Below are positions 54,022-62,678 of a DNA stretch of 64,000 bases, piece after piece; the first letter of the stretch is position 1, and each line of letters opens with the position of its first letter. Under the pieces are notes generated by a model that did no database searches, was not told where the DNA came from, and saw nothing but the letters and a program-made list of their open reading frames with translations. The position numbers were made by a program, and so were the translations under genes. The stretch lies in contig NZ_CAJYOJ010000071.1 of NCBI RefSeq assembly GCF_913776295.1, forward strand, positions 1-64,000. Reading direction: 5' to 3'. The DNA is from an uncultured Pedobacter sp. GTDB taxonomy: Bacteria > Bacteroidota > Bacteroidia > Sphingobacteriales > Sphingobacteriaceae.

Positions 54022-54093
54022 TATTGGATTTAATTTAGTTATAGAAGATTCAGTTTATACTTTCAAAAATGTTGATAAGTTAATTAGTATTGA

Positions 54094-56280
54094 TTAGTTC
54101 CCTAACTCTAGCTGGTTTTTAACCAAGTTATAATATATACCCCTTGCTTTTATTAACTCAAGGTGTGTTCCCTGTTCAATGATCATCCCTTTATCAACAA
54201 CAACTATTTTATGAGCATTTTTTACCGTACTCAACCTGTGCGCTACAACAACTACTGTACGTCCTTCAAAAAAGTCGTTCAAGTTATCCATAATAATACT
54301 TTCGTTATTAGCATCAAGTGCATTGGTAGCTTCGTCAAAAAAGATATATGCTGGATCTTTATAAACTGCACGGGCAATAAGTATTCTTTGTCTTTGACCC
54401 GCGCTGATGCCATTTCCTTCTGCACCAATAATAGTATTAATGCCCAATGGTAAAGACTCAATAAGATCTTCTATATTAGCGATCTTTATAGCATGACGAA
54501 GTTTTTGATCATCTGGATATTCGTCTGCTACGGCTATATTTTTTGCGATTGTATCCGAAAATATAAACCCATCCTGCATGACCGTTCCACACTGTTTACG
54601 CCAAAAACCAAAGCCAATCTGATTTAACTGACCCGTTCCAACTTTAATATCGCCCTTTTGAGGAATATAGAAACGAAGAAGTAACTTTAAAATGGTTGTT
54701 TTCCCGCTTCCACTCATACCCACAATTGCCGTAGTTTTTCCTTGCGGGATTTGTAAATCTATTTCTTTTAAAACGGGCTCATTGCCTGCACCCGGGTAAG
54801 TGAAACTGATTTTATTTAAGCTGATGCTATGGTTTTTCGGTAATTCCTTTAAGAAAGTCTCATCCACAGGTTCCTCATCATTCATTTTATGTATTTCGTT
54901 TAATCTTTCCAAGCTGATTTTTGCGTCCTGAAAAGACTGGATAAATCCTAATAGCTGCTCTATAGGACTATTTACCTGGCCAACAATATATTGTACTGCC
55001 ATCATTCCTCCTAATGTTAGATTGCCGTCAATAACTGATTTGGCTACCAAAAAGGTAATCAAGATATTTTTCCCCTCATTAATAAAAAAAGCCCCAGCCT
55101 GTTGGGTCTGTCCAAGAGAAAGACTTTTAATGCTGAACTTAAATAGCCCAGCTTGAAGGCGTTCCCACTCCCAGCGCTTTTGCTGTTCGCAGTTGTTCAG
55201 CTTGATTTCCTGCATACCACCAATCAGCTGCACCACACTGCTCTGGTTTTTCGCGGAAATATCAAACCGTTTAAAATCCAGATCCCTTCGCCTTTTTAAA
55301 AATGCCATTACCCAGAGGGAATACAACACACTGCTGAACAGAAAAATAATAAAAATATTAATATTGTAATAAGCCAATATAATGGTAAAAACAACCAAAT
55401 TGAACATGGAAAAGATGGTGTTCAACGTTGATCCGGTTAAAAAGCTTTCTATCCGTTGTTGATCGTTCATCCGTTGCATAATGTCGCCTGTCATCTTCGT
55501 GTCGAAGAAACTCATAGGCAACCTCATCAACTTGATTAGAAAATCTGTAAGGATGGAAATGTTGATTCGTGTACTTATATGTAGCAATATCCATGAACGA
55601 ATAAAATCTACGCTTAGTCGACCTAAAAACAACATGGTTTGAGCCAGCAGTACAATATAGATAAAATTAAGATTTTTAGTATTAATGCCAATATCCACTA
55701 TTGATTGGGTAAGAAATGGCACGATTAACTGCAATAATGTACCTACGCCTAAGCCAGCAAATAATTGTCCTATCAATTGTTTGTAGCGATATAGGTACCT
55801 TAACAAAAAGCTGAAATTAATCCCTTCATTTTTATCGCCTTCTTGATCGTAAAAATTTGGCGTGGGCGAGAGTATCAGTGCAATACCCTGTTCATTGTCT
55901 TCTTTTCTGGTACTTACCCAATGTTTTTTAAATTCTGCTTCGGTATACTTGATCAAACCCTTTGCTGGGTCGGCAATGTAATAGCTCTTGTTCTTGATTC
56001 GATATAAAACTACAAAATGGTTTTGGTTCCAATGTAATACAGTAGGCAATTCTGCCTCTTGTAGCTGTTCCAGGGTAAGCTTACTACCAAATGTACGAAA
56101 TCCTATTTTTTCCCCTGCCTCACTAATACCCAACATGGAAACCCCCTCTCTGTTGATACCGCTGATTTCCCTTAGTCTCTGTAGGGTAAAGTTTTTTCCG
56201 TAGTGCTTGGCGATCATGCGGAGGCATGTCGGTCCACAATCCATTTGGTCGGGCTGTTTATAGTACGTAAAGGCTTTCAA
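54094..56280 (-). CDS. C39-peptidase-containing ABC exporter (PCAT)
   Basis: Inner-membrane transporter of 728 residues that cleaves double-glycine leaders and exports the peptide. N-terminal C39 peptidase has catalytic Cys15 (DQMDCGPTCL), His88 (NQNHFVVLY) and Asp104 (YIADPAKG). The membrane domain (about 160-440) has six helices. The nucleotide-binding domain shows Walker A GMSGSGKTT, a slightly unusual signature ISAGQRQR, Walker B YIFFDEAT and the H-loop VVAHRLST. The substrate is almost surely the GG-leader peptide encoded at 60153-60422 in the same gene line. The GT14 gene lies 38 bp upstream. Confidence 0.94.
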   Translation of the reverse strand: MKAFTYYKQPDQMDCGPTCLRMIAKHYGKNFTLQRLREISGINREGVSMLGISEAGEKIGFRTFGSKLTLEQLQEAELPTVLHWNQNHFVVLYRIKNKSYYIADPAKGLIKYTEAEFKKHWVSTRKEDNEQGIALILSPTPNFYDQEGDKNEGINFSFLLRYLYRYKQLIGQLFAGLGVGTLLQLIVPFLTQSIVDIGINTKNLNFIYIVLLAQTMLFLGRLSVDFIRSWILLHISTRINISILTDFLIKLMRLPMSFFDTKMTGDIMQRMNDQQRIESFLTGSTLNTIFSMFNLVVFTIILAYYNINIFIIFLFSSVLYSLWVMAFLKRRRDLDFKRFDISAKNQSSVVQLIGGMQEIKLNNCEQQKRWEWERLQAGLFKFSIKSLSLGQTQQAGAFFINEGKNILITFLVAKSVIDGNLTLGGMMAVQYIVGQVNSPIEQLLGFIQSFQDAKISLERLNEIHKMNDEEPVDETFLKELPKNHSISLNKISFTYPGAGNEPVLKEIDLQIPQGKTTAIVGMSGSGKTTILKLLLRFYIPQKGDIKVGTGQLNQIGFGFWRKQCGTVMQDGFIFSDTIAKNIAVADEYPDDQKLRHAIKIANIEDLIESLPLGINTIIGAEGNGISAGQRQRILIARAVYKDPAYIFFDEATNALDANNESIIMDNLNDFFEGRTVVVVAHRLSTVKNAHKIVVVDKGMIIEQGTHLELIKARGIYYNLVKNQLELGN

Positions 56281-56318
56281 TGTTGTAATTGTTTGCGTTT
56301 TAGTTATAAATGATATGC

Positions 56319-57197
56319 TTACGGTTTTTGTAATTTGTCAATGAAATAAGTAATAATTTCTTTATCAATACCTTCGTCAAACTTGCGCGCAAAAAACTTC
56401 TTTGTGCGGTTCAACCGCTTTTTATCTGTACTGTCAAACACTTTTGGTTTACCAGGAATCACGTTCCAGTCGATCATCCTTAAGTTATCATTTATAATTT
56501 TTTCTTTGAAAGGAGAGTTAAGCAAGATGGTATTAAAAAAAATTTCGTCAGGTATGAGCGTATATTTAAAAAATTGAATAATACCAGCGGTTCTATTCAG
56601 GTAGTGAATAATATATTCGGCGCAGTCAGCAGTTAATGTCCACCATTGCGAACCGCCATATATTTCGCCTATCCCCTTAGGAAATTCCCGTATAATCTTT
56701 GCCTGTTTTTGGGCAAAGACAAGTAGATCAGCTTCTGCGTCACCTATTTGTTCAGCTAGCCAGTAATAATTAACTCTATCCAATCCTCCGTTGCCAGCCC
56801 AGCTTTGATCAGGCAATTTGAAAAACTCTAAATATTGAGCCTCCTTCCCACTTTCCAAATAACCAGATATTTCTTCGGTTGTCTTGATAGGTAGATCCAT
56901 GCCGCTATGTAGAGATAAATAATCGTATTTTTCGCTATGGTTTAAGGCTTCCAGTATTAGATTCAATGTAGCTTCTACCATACTGAAACCACCCCAGCTA
57001 ATTACAGTCTTTTTTTTGATGATGTGCCAACTCGTGCTCCGCGTTAATTTCTTCAGTTCCTTTGTTATTGAGGAGATATGTAAACGTCCGTCCAAATGAA
57101 TAAAACAATAATTTGGCGTCTCATAACTAAGCAGATCTATCAAAGTTGCTAGTTGTGAAGTATTTTGGTGGGCTAATATTAGATAAGCGATGCGCAT
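56319..57197 (-). CDS. GT14 (core-2/I-branching, xylosyltransferase-like) glycosyltransferase
   Basis: Glycosyltransferase of 292 residues without membrane segment. It shows the Branch-family pattern: MRIAYLILAHQNTSQLATLI, YCFIHLDGR, VISWGGFSMVEATLNLILEAL, YDYLSLHSGMDLPIKT, YGGSQWWTLTADCAEYIIHY and LIPDEIFFNTILLNSPF. In animals this family includes beta-1,6-GlcNAc transferases and protein O-xylosyltransferases; bacterial members are mostly uncharacterised. It lies 10 bp behind a GT25-like gene and 38 bp before the exporter gene, so it is likely to act on the exported peptide or a linked glycan. Donor and acceptor are unknown. Confidence 0.85.
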   Translation of the reverse strand: MRIAYLILAHQNTSQLATLIDLLSYETPNYCFIHLDGRLHISSITKELKKLTRSTSWHIIKKKTVISWGGFSMVEATLNLILEALNHSEKYDYLSLHSGMDLPIKTTEEISGYLESGKEAQYLEFFKLPDQSWAGNGGLDRVNYYWLAEQIGDAEADLLVFAQKQAKIIREFPKGIGEIYGGSQWWTLTADCAEYIIHYLNRTAGIIQFFKYTLIPDEIFFNTILLNSPFKEKIINDNLRMIDWNVIPGKPKVFDSTDKKRLNRTKKFFARKFDEGIDKEIITYFIDKLQKP

Positions 57198-57207
57198 ATA
57201 ATATCGA

Positions 57208-57870
57208 TTACGTTATATACTTGATATATGCCTGTTGAATTTTCCTCAACCGTTCTTCAGTCCTTCTAAACATTTCTTTAACAAGCCCAGGTTGCTCATT
57301 ATGTTGCGGTGTGATATCAGAATAGCCAAAGTCTTTTTGCCTTGAAATAAAAGGATATAAAACCATTTTATGGCTGGTTAGACTTGCCAAAACCAGATCA
57401 GCAACATCTGTTTTTTTGAACTTGTATTTTAATATCTTAGGAAAAATACTTTTGTATAACACAATAAACTGTGTCGATTGAAAGGGGTTTACCCAATATC
57501 TGTTTAGCGTTAATGGTACGGCATATCCAAAGTGGCCAATACCTCCAGAAAGTATTTCTGCACCCTGTTCATGTGCGTCAATTATATTGCCAACTAAATA
57601 TTTACTGTTGTAATCATTTGTGAATTCATGATCGTCTTCACAAATAATAATTACATCATCATCATTCTGTATGGCTAAATTCACTATTTTTAGTATGCTT
57701 TGCCATAATCCAACGGCGCCAATTTTATGCGTACAGGCCTCAATAACACTGATGTCAAATTCTTGCCTCTTGTTAAACTCAGAAAGTATAAACGCTAAGC
57801 GGTCAGTCCGTTCTTTGATATTGATAATATAAGTAGGGATTGTAAATTCTGTTGGTTCTTGAGTGCTCAT
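57208..57870 (-). CDS. GT25-like glycosyltransferase, copy B
   Basis: Soluble protein of 220 residues. Features of the GT25 (LPS/procollagen galactosyltransferase) type: TYIINIKERTDRLAFILSEF at the start, GAVGLWQSILKIVNLA and the acidic motif IIICEDDHEF for metal-nucleotide-sugar binding. It is a paralogue of the next upstream gene, sharing the GA(V/L)GLWQ, CEDDHEF and FGYSD blocks. Its ATG overlaps the stop of that gene (ATGA at 57867-57870), implying coupled translation. Substrate unknown; context suggests the exported peptide. Confidence 0.78.
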   Translation of the reverse strand: MSTQEPTEFTIPTYIINIKERTDRLAFILSEFNKRQEFDISVIEACTHKIGAVGLWQSILKIVNLAIQNDDDVIIICEDDHEFTNDYNSKYLVGNIIDAHEQGAEILSGGIGHFGYAVPLTLNRYWVNPFQSTQFIVLYKSIFPKILKYKFKKTDVADLVLASLTSHKMVLYPFISRQKDFGYSDITPQHNEQPGLVKEMFRRTEERLRKIQQAYIKYIT

Positions 57871-58505
57871 TTATAGAATTGGTTTACTTTATCTAAATTA
57901 TCAATTACAGCCATGCTCTCATCAAAAAGCTTGGTTACGCGCCCTTCTGCATTATTATCTACTGTAGCATCAGAATAACCAAATTCTTTTTGCGTTGAGA
58001 TGTATGGATAAATTAAAAAATTATTATCGGTGAGCTCATAAATAATTTTATCTGCGGTATCACCATTTTTAAATTCATAGCCAAGAATGGCATCATAAAA
58101 TTTTCGAAAAATGATGATGAATTGTGTTCCGGTAAACTTATCTATCCAATATAAGTTTCGGTCTATTCGAAGTGCATCATAAAACCAACTTACTCCACCT
58201 AACAGGATATCTGCCTCCTTTTTTTGGCCGCATGTCTTAATAACATAAAAAAAGGCTTCTTTATTATAGTGATCCATAAACTCATGGTCATCCTCGCAAA
58301 TCAAGATATATTCATCTTGCCGTTGATTGGCTTGCTGTACGATTTGTGTAATGGTTTGCCACAAACCCAACGCACCATTTTTATTTTCAATGGCTTTAAC
58401 AATGTGTACATTAAACTCTGTTCTTTTATTAAACTGCTTTATGATATGGGCTTTACGTTCTTTACGTTTTTCCAGGTTGATAACAAAAGTTGGTATTTTA
58501 TTCAT
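57867..58505 (-). CDS. GT25-like glycosyltransferase, copy A
   Basis: Soluble protein of 212 residues from ATG 58505 (MNKIPTFVINLEKRKERKAH). GT25-type blocks: TFVINLEKRKERKAHII, NGALGLWQTITQIVQQA, YILICEDDHEFMDHY, STQKEFGYSDATVDN. It is the paralogue of copy B and overlaps it by four bases. It starts 45 bp after the TlpA-like gene. Two adjacent related transferases suggest either successive sugar additions or a heteromeric enzyme; neither can be shown here. Confidence 0.78.
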   Translation of the reverse strand: MNKIPTFVINLEKRKERKAHIIKQFNKRTEFNVHIVKAIENKNGALGLWQTITQIVQQANQRQDEYILICEDDHEFMDHYNKEAFFYVIKTCGQKKEADILLGGVSWFYDALRIDRNLYWIDKFTGTQFIIIFRKFYDAILGYEFKNGDTADKIIYELTDNNFLIYPYISTQKEFGYSDATVDNNAEGRVTKLFDESMAVIDNLDKVNQFYK

Positions 58506-58550
58506 GGAGTAAATTTTATCAAACAGCATCTTGGATTTCCAGTCGAATTA

Positions 58551-60083
58551 TTACCATTTAGAAGGCAAAGCTGGTGTAGATGAATTATTTTTTTCGTTTC
58601 TAGTATAAGGAACAAGTTCATTTTCGGAAAAAACAGAAAGATTTACAGCATTTTTTTGTATCACCTTTCCTTCCTTAGAAAACACAAAGTGATGTGGAAA
58701 CTCGCCCTGCCAATCAGCTAATAATGCAAATTCTTTGGTAAGTATATTGGCATCGCTGCCTAAAATTACAAAGCAGTTTTCTGCGATTAGCGAATTTTGT
58801 TTTACCACTTCCAACCATTTGCCCTTGTCATTTTCAAAGAAAAGCCAGATTGGCCTTATCTTTGTCGACCTGTCCAGGTTTTTTGTTTGTTTATATCGTT
58901 GAATTTCATCCATACATGGCTTGCACCAGGTTCCACAGAAATCAAATATTATAAATGGCTGTTCTGTTGATTTAAAAAGATCTCCAAAAAATTTTTTTTG
59001 ATCTTTAGTATCAAATATTCCTATATTCTTTATTGTGTTATTTACATATCCTGCCTTTTCGCTGCCCATATTTGGATTTTTAGACAATCCTATGGCATAC
59101 GCTTTAAATGGAGGATAAGTAATTTGGCTTAAGGTATATTCTTTTTTTGAATTGTGTGGCAGTAAGTTATCTTTTAAAAGATTAAGCAAAACATACTGTC
59201 TAACTATAGTATCACATGATTCGAATTTTGAATGAATTTCATGTTCATTGTAATTTAAGTCTTTGAAAAAATTATACATCCCTAAATATTTACCGAGCAT
59301 AAGTGGATCAACAGTTTCGTTTTTCTGCATGCATGCATTATTCAGTAGGTTGATAACGCATTGGTGGATTGATTTTTTCAACAACACATTGGTCGAGTTT
59401 TTGTACAAATATTTAAGCCGGTAGGATAATTGCCCCAGGAAGTTGTTCTCAGTAATTTTTCTTAATTTTTTGAACATTAAATTTGAGTGGTCCAAATTGG
59501 GGTGATCATGATATAGCAATTTGGCATATTCATCAACCAAACTATTTACATTTTTGACGGATAAATAATCGGCCATTACGCTTGGCGATTTTATTCCGCT
59601 TAACTTTTCATAAAAACGGTCGAGGAGTGCTTTTACAGGTAAAGCAGGTTCTCCATTTCTATGTGTAAAAAAGATATTTCCATTATTGATGGTGATACTA
59701 TCTCTAAAACGTTCCTTGGTTACCAGAAGCGTTTCATAATTTAAGTTCACACTATCTCCGGGTTCAATGTATAATATACTAAATCCCAAGGCTATATAAC
59801 TCGGTTTATACAATTCCAGCTTAATTATAGTTTTTAATTTATCAGTGGTATCAAGTACATTTTCTGGGGGAGATACCAATAAGGGCTGAAAAGATAATGC
59901 ACTCAACTGACTTAATCTTGTAAAATATCGATCAGAATTCCTTTTAAAGTTCACGACAATGGTTGTGCTTTTCACACTTTTTGCTGAGTTTACATCGCTA
60001 GGTTCAGTTTGCGAATGACAAGAAAAACCAAATAGACTAATAACAACGGTTAAAAGCGTTACATTTATTACGTTTAAGGTCAT
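58551..60083 (-). CDS. TlpA-like thioredoxin lipoprotein
   Basis: Periplasm-facing lipoprotein of 510 residues; signal ends SLFGFS-C-HSQ. The long N-terminal part (to about 370) is unassigned and mostly helical with a beta start. The C-terminal thioredoxin fold has FIIFDFCGTWCKPCMDEIQRY, redox pair Cys387/Cys390, with an extra Cys383. TlpA-type proteins reduce or isomerise disulfides. Placed directly after the eight-cysteine precursor gene, it probably corrects or reduces disulfides of that peptide while the VKOR-DsbA protein oxidises them. Confidence 0.85.
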   Translation of the reverse strand: MTLNVINVTLLTVVISLFGFSCHSQTEPSDVNSAKSVKSTTIVVNFKRNSDRYFTRLSQLSALSFQPLLVSPPENVLDTTDKLKTIIKLELYKPSYIALGFSILYIEPGDSVNLNYETLLVTKERFRDSITINNGNIFFTHRNGEPALPVKALLDRFYEKLSGIKSPSVMADYLSVKNVNSLVDEYAKLLYHDHPNLDHSNLMFKKLRKITENNFLGQLSYRLKYLYKNSTNVLLKKSIHQCVINLLNNACMQKNETVDPLMLGKYLGMYNFFKDLNYNEHEIHSKFESCDTIVRQYVLLNLLKDNLLPHNSKKEYTLSQITYPPFKAYAIGLSKNPNMGSEKAGYVNNTIKNIGIFDTKDQKKFFGDLFKSTEQPFIIFDFCGTWCKPCMDEIQRYKQTKNLDRSTKIRPIWLFFENDKGKWLEVVKQNSLIAENCFVILGSDANILTKEFALLADWQGEFPHHFVFSKEGKVIQKNAVNLSVFSENELVPYTRNEKNNSSTPALPSKW

Positions 60084-60102
60084 AAGTTATTTTTGATAAA
60101 CT

Positions 60103-60142
60103 AACAATGTATTACTGAATTAAAATTCAGTAATACATTGTT
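60103..60142. terminator. Perfect 19-bp inverted repeat after the precursor gene
   Basis: AACAATGTATTACTGAATT (60103-60121) and its exact complement (60124-60142) fold with a very small loop. It fills the 69-bp gap between the precursor stop and the TlpA-like gene. There is no strong T-run on the minus strand, so it may be a partial terminator or mRNA-stabilising hairpin giving more precursor than exporter. Confidence 0.65.
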
Positions 60143-60152
60143 TAATAAACGG

Positions 60153-60422
60153 TTAACACCAATAATACTGTGATTGAGTTCCGTCGCAACAGTAATTATG
60201 GCAACTTGTACCTCCTGTTGATGGAGAACAAGTACCATAGCCTGTATGTCCATCATCATTTTGATGGCAATACTGTTTACAATTGTTAGGGCAAGGATTA
60301 CCATTACTTCCGCCTGGTGTACCGGCGCCACTTCCAACTCCCCCCATTACTTTTTTCAATTGTGTTCTGGTTAGCACTTCTCCTTTGTTGAAAGCATTTG
60401 GTTTTAAACTAAGTTTTTTCAT
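60153..60422 (-). CDS. Eight-cysteine double-glycine leader peptide (bacteriocin-like precursor)
   Basis: Ribosomally made precursor of 89 residues. Leader residues 1-28 are MKKLSLKPNAFNKGEV-LTRTQLKKVMGG; the LTR-QLKKVMGG end is the bacteroidete GG-leader consensus, cut after Gly28 by C39 peptidases. The 61-residue core begins VGSGAGTPGGSNGNPC, is Gly/Ser/Asn-rich, then has Cys at 44, 48, 52, 65, 74, 78, 79 and 89 (C-x3-C-x3-C first), ending YYWC. Four disulfides are predicted. It lacks the dehydration or GRASP enzymes of lanthipeptides or graspetides. Neighbours supply exporter, disulfide and glycosyltransferase genes. Antimicrobial action is inferred. Confidence 0.9.
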   Translation of the reverse strand: MKKLSLKPNAFNKGEVLTRTQLKKVMGGVGSGAGTPGGSNGNPCPNNCKQYCHQNDDGHTGYGTCSPSTGGTSCHNYCCDGTQSQYYWC

Positions 60423-60487
60423 TGTTTTAATATTAACTTTGTTGTTTATGGTTTTGTTGTCCTTTCACGCAAGAACAACTTAGGCGA

Positions 60488-60541
60488 TACCAGTAACGCT
60501 GGTACTCGTTTTGGGGCAATACGTTTCGAACCGGTTGCCCC
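60488..60541 (-). promoter_or_regulatory. Two stem-loops in the leader of the precursor gene
   Basis: Minus strand: GGGGCAA (60541-60535) pairs with TTGCCCC (60519-60513), and TACCAG (60504-60499) with CTGGTA (60493-60488). They lie 66-120 bp upstream of the precursor ATG in the 172-bp gap after the VKOR-DsbA gene. They may end or attenuate upstream transcription or stabilise the precursor mRNA. On the plus strand the first stem is followed by TTTTTT, but no gene is read that way. Confidence 0.4.
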
Positions 60542-60594
60542 TTTTTTGTACAAAAAATTTTTATCACTTTTGAGGTTTCACATCTCAAATAGCT

Positions 60595-62172
60595 TTAAGT
60601 AATCAAATACTTGATATCTTCCAGTGTATAGGGTTCAGGGAGTTTGTAACCATTCACTAAAATGGTAGGGGTAAATGAAATTTCAGCCATTTCACACCAT
60701 TGTTTCTGCTTTTCGGTAATACCATTTACAGCTGTATCAAAGTTGACAGGGTATTTTACGGCCCAGTCGTTATATTGTTTTGTTTTTTGCATGTACCAAT
60801 CGTTCAATGCATCTTCTACAAGTTGCGCATTATTTAGCGTGGTGAGTGCGCTGATATGTCTCGACACCTTTGTACGGTCATCATCCTCATGGTCTGCTGT
60901 AGTAAAAATAATTTTCAACTGTATATCTTCTCTATATTTCAACCACTCATCAATAGTCCGGTGGGCCTTTGCACATGGTGCGCAGAAAGGGTTACTTACC
61001 ATAGTAATTACAGTATCAGCCTGGGGGTTTCCTAAAACTATCGGCATGAGTTCATTACTTACGGCGTAGCAGGGCTGGTTTTTCAGAACCTTGTCAAACA
61101 GGTCGCTATTATACTTAAACTTATTTAGCTGTTGCTTCAACGGTTGAAATTGCACAGCTTGCTCAAAGAATGGTTTAAGTATATACCATATTGTTATTGG
61201 TAACAGGAATGAAAAAGGAACAAGGTAAAAAGCAGATATTGGAACGTTATTAAAACTAAAAAACCAAAGGTTAAAAACCAGCACATTTATGCAACCCAGT
61301 ATTAAAAGACCTTGCACCATACAGCACAACGCACACCAGTTTTTATGCCTATATTGATAAGTTATAGAATAAACAGTATAAGGCATTGCCAATAGGTTAA
61401 AACCGGCTATAAGAAACAAGGAAGAAGGGGTTATTAGCAAAGAAAGCAAACCACCGGTGAAATAAATGAAACCAATTTCGCTCCAGCTAAGCCAATTGGT
61501 TAGCTTCGAGGCATCTGTTTTTAAAATAGCATTACAGCCATTCTTACTACCCAAACTGCAAAGGTTTTGTACAAGGGAATTATTATTATCAACGCTCGAT
61601 ACCAATAACAAACTGGTAATAACCACACCCAATATGTTAATGACCAACTGAGTGTAATAAGGCAAAGTTAAAATTGGAAACAAAGCATAAATCCTGATAC
61701 CTATTCCTACCAGTAAAATGGTAAAAAGCATGGGCATCTTCAATATCTGAAACAGATCTTTCCATCTATTTTGGTTGTATTCTGCCTCTCCGCTATCCTC
61801 ATCAGCTTCTGCCCGTAAAACTATACCATTCCACTTCTTCAGAAATTCATTTTCTGACATACTCGAATTTTGACGCCTCCCATCAAAATAACCTATGCTT
61901 CCATTAGTTGTCGAGTTTATTAGAATGATATTTCCTCCATTTTCAGCAAAATGAGCTATAAAAGGCACTTCCAAGTCTTTGTAATTTTCTTTTGGTATTA
62001 AATTGGCTTCATTTGCAACCCGCCATTCTGTTAGGCAATCACTAATAGCCATCATACTTGGAAAGTCGGGATGCCCTACCAGTGTTTGGGAAAGTCCAAC
62101 TTTACTATGTTTAACCTTTAACGATTTTAAAAATTGGTGTACAACTAAAAAGGCATTTGAATATTGCTTCAT
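60595..62172 (-). CDS. Inactive-C39 / VKOR / DsbA fusion, disulfide-forming membrane protein
   Basis: Membrane protein of 525 residues with three parts. Residues 1-120 resemble the C39 peptidase fold (GHPDFPSMMAISDCLTEW, FIAHFAENGGNIILI, GYFDGRR) but lack the catalytic Cys, so they may only bind the leader. Residues 140-340 are a VKOR domain: loop cysteines Cys205 and Cys213 and the redox motif Cys280-A-L-Cys283. Residues 360-525 are a DsbA/thioredoxin domain, SNPFCAPC with Cys397/Cys400. Such fusions oxidise thiols and pass electrons to quinone. It is the first gene of the peptide locus and likely forms the disulfides of the eight-Cys peptide. Confidence 0.88.
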   Translation of the reverse strand: MKQYSNAFLVVHQFLKSLKVKHSKVGLSQTLVGHPDFPSMMAISDCLTEWRVANEANLIPKENYKDLEVPFIAHFAENGGNIILINSTTNGSIGYFDGRRQNSSMSENEFLKKWNGIVLRAEADEDSGEAEYNQNRWKDLFQILKMPMLFTILLVGIGIRIYALFPILTLPYYTQLVINILGVVITSLLLVSSVDNNNSLVQNLCSLGSKNGCNAILKTDASKLTNWLSWSEIGFIYFTGGLLSLLITPSSLFLIAGFNLLAMPYTVYSITYQYRHKNWCALCCMVQGLLILGCINVLVFNLWFFSFNNVPISAFYLVPFSFLLPITIWYILKPFFEQAVQFQPLKQQLNKFKYNSDLFDKVLKNQPCYAVSNELMPIVLGNPQADTVITMVSNPFCAPCAKAHRTIDEWLKYREDIQLKIIFTTADHEDDDRTKVSRHISALTTLNNAQLVEDALNDWYMQKTKQYNDWAVKYPVNFDTAVNGITEKQKQWCEMAEISFTPTILVNGYKLPEPYTLEDIKYLIT

Positions 62173-62678
62173 ATAGATATGGCTACTAATGGTTAGATTT
62201 TTCTACTTTTTAAAATTTTAACTGCTATTAACAATGCATTTGAATCTAATTTAGATTTAAAAATTCTTCGAAGTGGTGACATTGTAGTTTTTTTTTAAAA
62301 AATAATTACTAATAAAATTTACTATAAAAAAATTATTGTTAGTAGTTATGAAAACGAATATAGACAAGTTTAAACCTAACAATCACTCCATTAAAGAATG
62401 TTTTAATAGACATTTTCATTAACAAACCAAGAGCATAGCTGCTAATCGGATATAAGAGAGATATCCTAGTTAAGAAATAATAAAGCTGCTAAACAACTAG
62501 TATTAAAGCCAATAGAGACAAGCTAATGATTTATGCTGGATATAATGGAAAGCAATAGTACCGCACTATTTTGAGACATAGCTATAAAAACTTTGAAGAC
62601 AGTTTGACGTTAACGTAAATCATTAAAAGTGATTATAGTTTAATATAAGATTCATCTTAAATAAAAATCACCTTAAAT
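62173..62678. other. AT-rich regulatory gap before the peptide locus
   Basis: No believable gene. The stretch is strongly AT-rich, with an imperfect inverted repeat (ATAATTACTAATAA near 62302 and TTATTGTTAGTAGTTAT at 62333-62349) that could be an operator for the adjacent TetR protein. The promoter of the peptide operon should lie here, but no perfect TAnnTTTG was singled out. A 24-codon frame at 62348 has no support. Confidence 0.4.

Noticed and set aside
60101..60337. Alternative minus-strand frame within the precursor gene region
   Set aside because: It is out of frame with the clear GG-leader peptide and gives a low-complexity product with no start signal of its own.
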